From IMG/VR virus record IMGVR_UViG_3300038629_000118, positions 1-23,539 of that record: a stretch of DNA of 23,539 nt; one strand, written 5' to 3'. Made by a program: the position numbers and the translations under genes. The stretch's first letter is position 1. Every line of letters starts with the position of its first letter. Below are positions 22,297 through 23,539 of this stretch, in pieces. A model generated the notes under the pieces. It had not been told where the DNA came from. It did not search any database and saw nothing but the letters and a program-made list of their open reading frames with translations. Origin of the DNA: a virus.

Positions 22297-23004
22297 ATGA
22301 TTATGAAAACAAAAACATTAAAATGTAAAAATTGCAAACAAAAGCATTCACCATTTAATTCATTGGATAATTGGTGTAAGGAAATAGATTGCCAAACAAA
22401 AAAAGCGATGCATCTTTTGGGTAATAAAAAGAAGTTTGACAAGAAAAAGCAAAGGGATGAGGACAATAAAAAACTTCCAGGACTTTACCCCAGAAAGTAC
22501 AAAGGATTTTTAGACAAAGAGTGTCAAAAGTTAGCCAGAATGATTGATAATAAATTCGGTTTCAAATGTATTGATTGCGGAAAGGATTATGGAAAACAGC
22601 AAGATGGTGGGCATTTCAATTCAAAGGGAAAGAATCGAAGTTTAGCATGGAACCTTCACAATATACATTCTCAAAAAAGCGATTGTAACAGAAATGGTTT
22701 AGGTGGTGGGCGAGAAAGACAATATTATGATGGTTTAATAAGTCGTTATGGTTTAAAATATGCTGAATTTGTAGATGTTGGATTACAAAAGGAATTTGAA
22801 TATATTGGATTAAATAACGATGAAATTGGAGTAAAATTAGCACTTGTAAGAAAGTTGATTCGAGATTTTGATACCTTTGTATTGACTAATTCAATATCTG
22901 CAAGATGTATGTTTAACAACATAATTGGAATATATAAAACAGAGATTGGCGAGATTGATTTAATAGAAAATGAAAAGGACAAAGAAGAAAACAAATTATT
23001 TTAA
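22297..23004 (+). CDS. ninG: NinG/Rap-like recombination nuclease
   Basis: The 235-residue protein has C10-x2-C13, C27 and C32 in an N-terminal zinc-ribbon-like part. C91-x2-C94 follows, then GGH at 104-106, and NLHNIHSQKSDCN at 119-131 with H121, H124 and C130. Order and spacing match the lambda NinG (Rap) family, whose members act on recombination branch points. The zinc-binding and HNH-like residues are retained. ATG 22297 directly follows the helicase stop; ATG 22303 is an equally possible start. It completes the recombination set with the Rad52-like and YqaJ-like genes. Confidence 0.8.
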   Translation: MIMKTKTLKCKNCKQKHSPFNSLDNWCKEIDCQTKKAMHLLGNKKKFDKKKQRDEDNKKLPGLYPRKYKGFLDKECQKLARMIDNKFGFKCIDCGKDYGKQQDGGHFNSKGKNRSLAWNLHNIHSQKSDCNRNGLGGGRERQYYDGLISRYGLKYAEFVDVGLQKEFEYIGLNNDEIGVKLALVRKLIRDFDTFVLTNSISARCMFNNIIGIYKTEIGEIDLIENEKDKEENKLF

Positions 23005-23117
23005 CTACATTTATAAAATATTAGGGAGCAAAAGGAAAACAAAACACAAGAAAACAACTCATTCTGAGATGTTAATTATAAGCTCTTTTCACATTATACA
23101 TTTCTAAAAAAAACATT

Positions 23118-23539
23118 ATGAAAAAGATTGAAAATGAAATTGCTGTAAATAAACTTAAAAGAATAAAAAAATCTGGAGGTTTAGAGGTTCAATTTATTGA
23201 GCATATTGAAAACAAAGATAATACTGTAGAAAATAAGGAATGGAGCCTTAAATATGATGCAATACCTCATAATGATTTATTGGATGGATTGTACGATTTA
23301 AAGCAGTATTTAGCATCTTGCTATGGAATGTTAGACATTAGCATTGTAACCAAAGCAAAAGGGCTTCAAGCAGGTGCAAAAGAAGCTTTTAAGAAGGTTC
23401 AACCTCATTTAGATAAAATGATGCAAGAACGATTAATGAAATTAGAAGTTAATGGCTATTCTGTTTCTGGTTCAATTCAAGGTGAAAAAGATAAAAGAGG
23501 TGTTATTATTTTAGGAACATTTACTCATCCAAATGGAAG
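23118..23539 (+). CDS. Hypothetical phage protein, truncated by window end
   Basis: A frame open from ATG 23118 runs to the window edge (140 codons seen). It begins MKKIENEIAVNKLKRIKKSG and includes IPHNDLLDGLYDLKQYLA, then a helical region and SVSGSIQGEKDKRGVIILGT near the end. Proteins of this layout (EV-FIE, HNDL, 'GV.I.G') are frequent in phages of Bacteroidetes with no known role. The 113-bp gap before it holds a weak TAnnTTT-like box (TACATTTC, around 23097) but no good -33 element. Confidence 0.6.
   Translation, partial: MKKIENEIAVNKLKRIKKSGGLEVQFIEHIENKDNTVENKEWSLKYDAIPHNDLLDGLYDLKQYLASCYGMLDISIVTKAKGLQAGAKEAFKKVQPHLDKMMQERLMKLEVNGYSVSGSIQGEKDKRGVIILGTFTHPNG

Noticed and set aside
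23005-23117. Promoter before the last, truncated gene
   Set aside because: TACATTTC resembles the -7 box but lacks the final G and there is no TTG at the proper distance.
1-23539. CRISPR array, tRNA genes, insertion sequence or integrase/attachment site
   Set aside because: No spaced direct repeats, no cloverleaf with acceptor/anticodon stems, no transposase or integrase motifs were found in any region read.

Overview
The window looks like part of a tailed-phage genome (or prophage) of siphovirus type infecting a member of the Bacteroidetes, probably a flavobacterium. The DNA is AT-rich. All supported genes lie on the + strand, packed head to tail with many ATGA/TAATG overlaps. Two promoters match the Bacteroidetes form (TTG, 19 bp, TATATTTG), and most starts have A-rich leaders rather than Shine-Dalgarno sequences. 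No terminase, portal, capsid or integrase gene is visible, so both ends of the phage lie outside the window and its lifestyle cannot be decided.

Layout. (1) 1-3074: the end of a beta-rich structural protein split by a frame change, unknown small genes, two single-pass membrane proteins with charged helical tails, a protein with a prokaryotic phospholipase A2-like motif, and a probable connector or tail-completion protein. (2) 3201-15063: tail module with putative major tail protein, three small proteins, a 958-residue tape measure protein, a tail-hub-like protein with membrane-like helices, large baseplate/tail proteins, and a collagen-free tail fibre. (3) 15066-16060: lysis cassette with an M15 endolysin, a tiny membrane peptide and a 3-TM holin, closed by a strong intrinsic terminator at 16101-16131. 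(4) 16163-19884: an early-type operon from a promoter at 16163-16192, with small unknown genes, two HTH proteins, a DnaQ-like exonuclease, a Rad52-type annealing protein and a YqaJ-like exonuclease. (5) 19871-23539: a second promoter of nearly identical sequence, a GC-rich pseudoknot-forming RNA ending in a U-tract, then a replication initiator-like protein, DnaB-type helicase, NinG-like nuclease and a truncated unknown gene.

How it works together: the terminator and promoter at about 16.1 kb divide late (tail and lysis) from early (recombination and replication) transcription. The annealing protein and its exonuclease form a Red-like recombination pair beside the helicase and initiator. A block of tandem 10-bp repeats followed by AT-rich 12-bp repeats inside the initiator gene is a candidate replication origin, in the manner of lambda O. 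The most unusual items are the compact structured RNA at about 19906-19990, the PLA2-like gene at 2089, the candidate origin at 20526-20611, and the split domain at 126-129.
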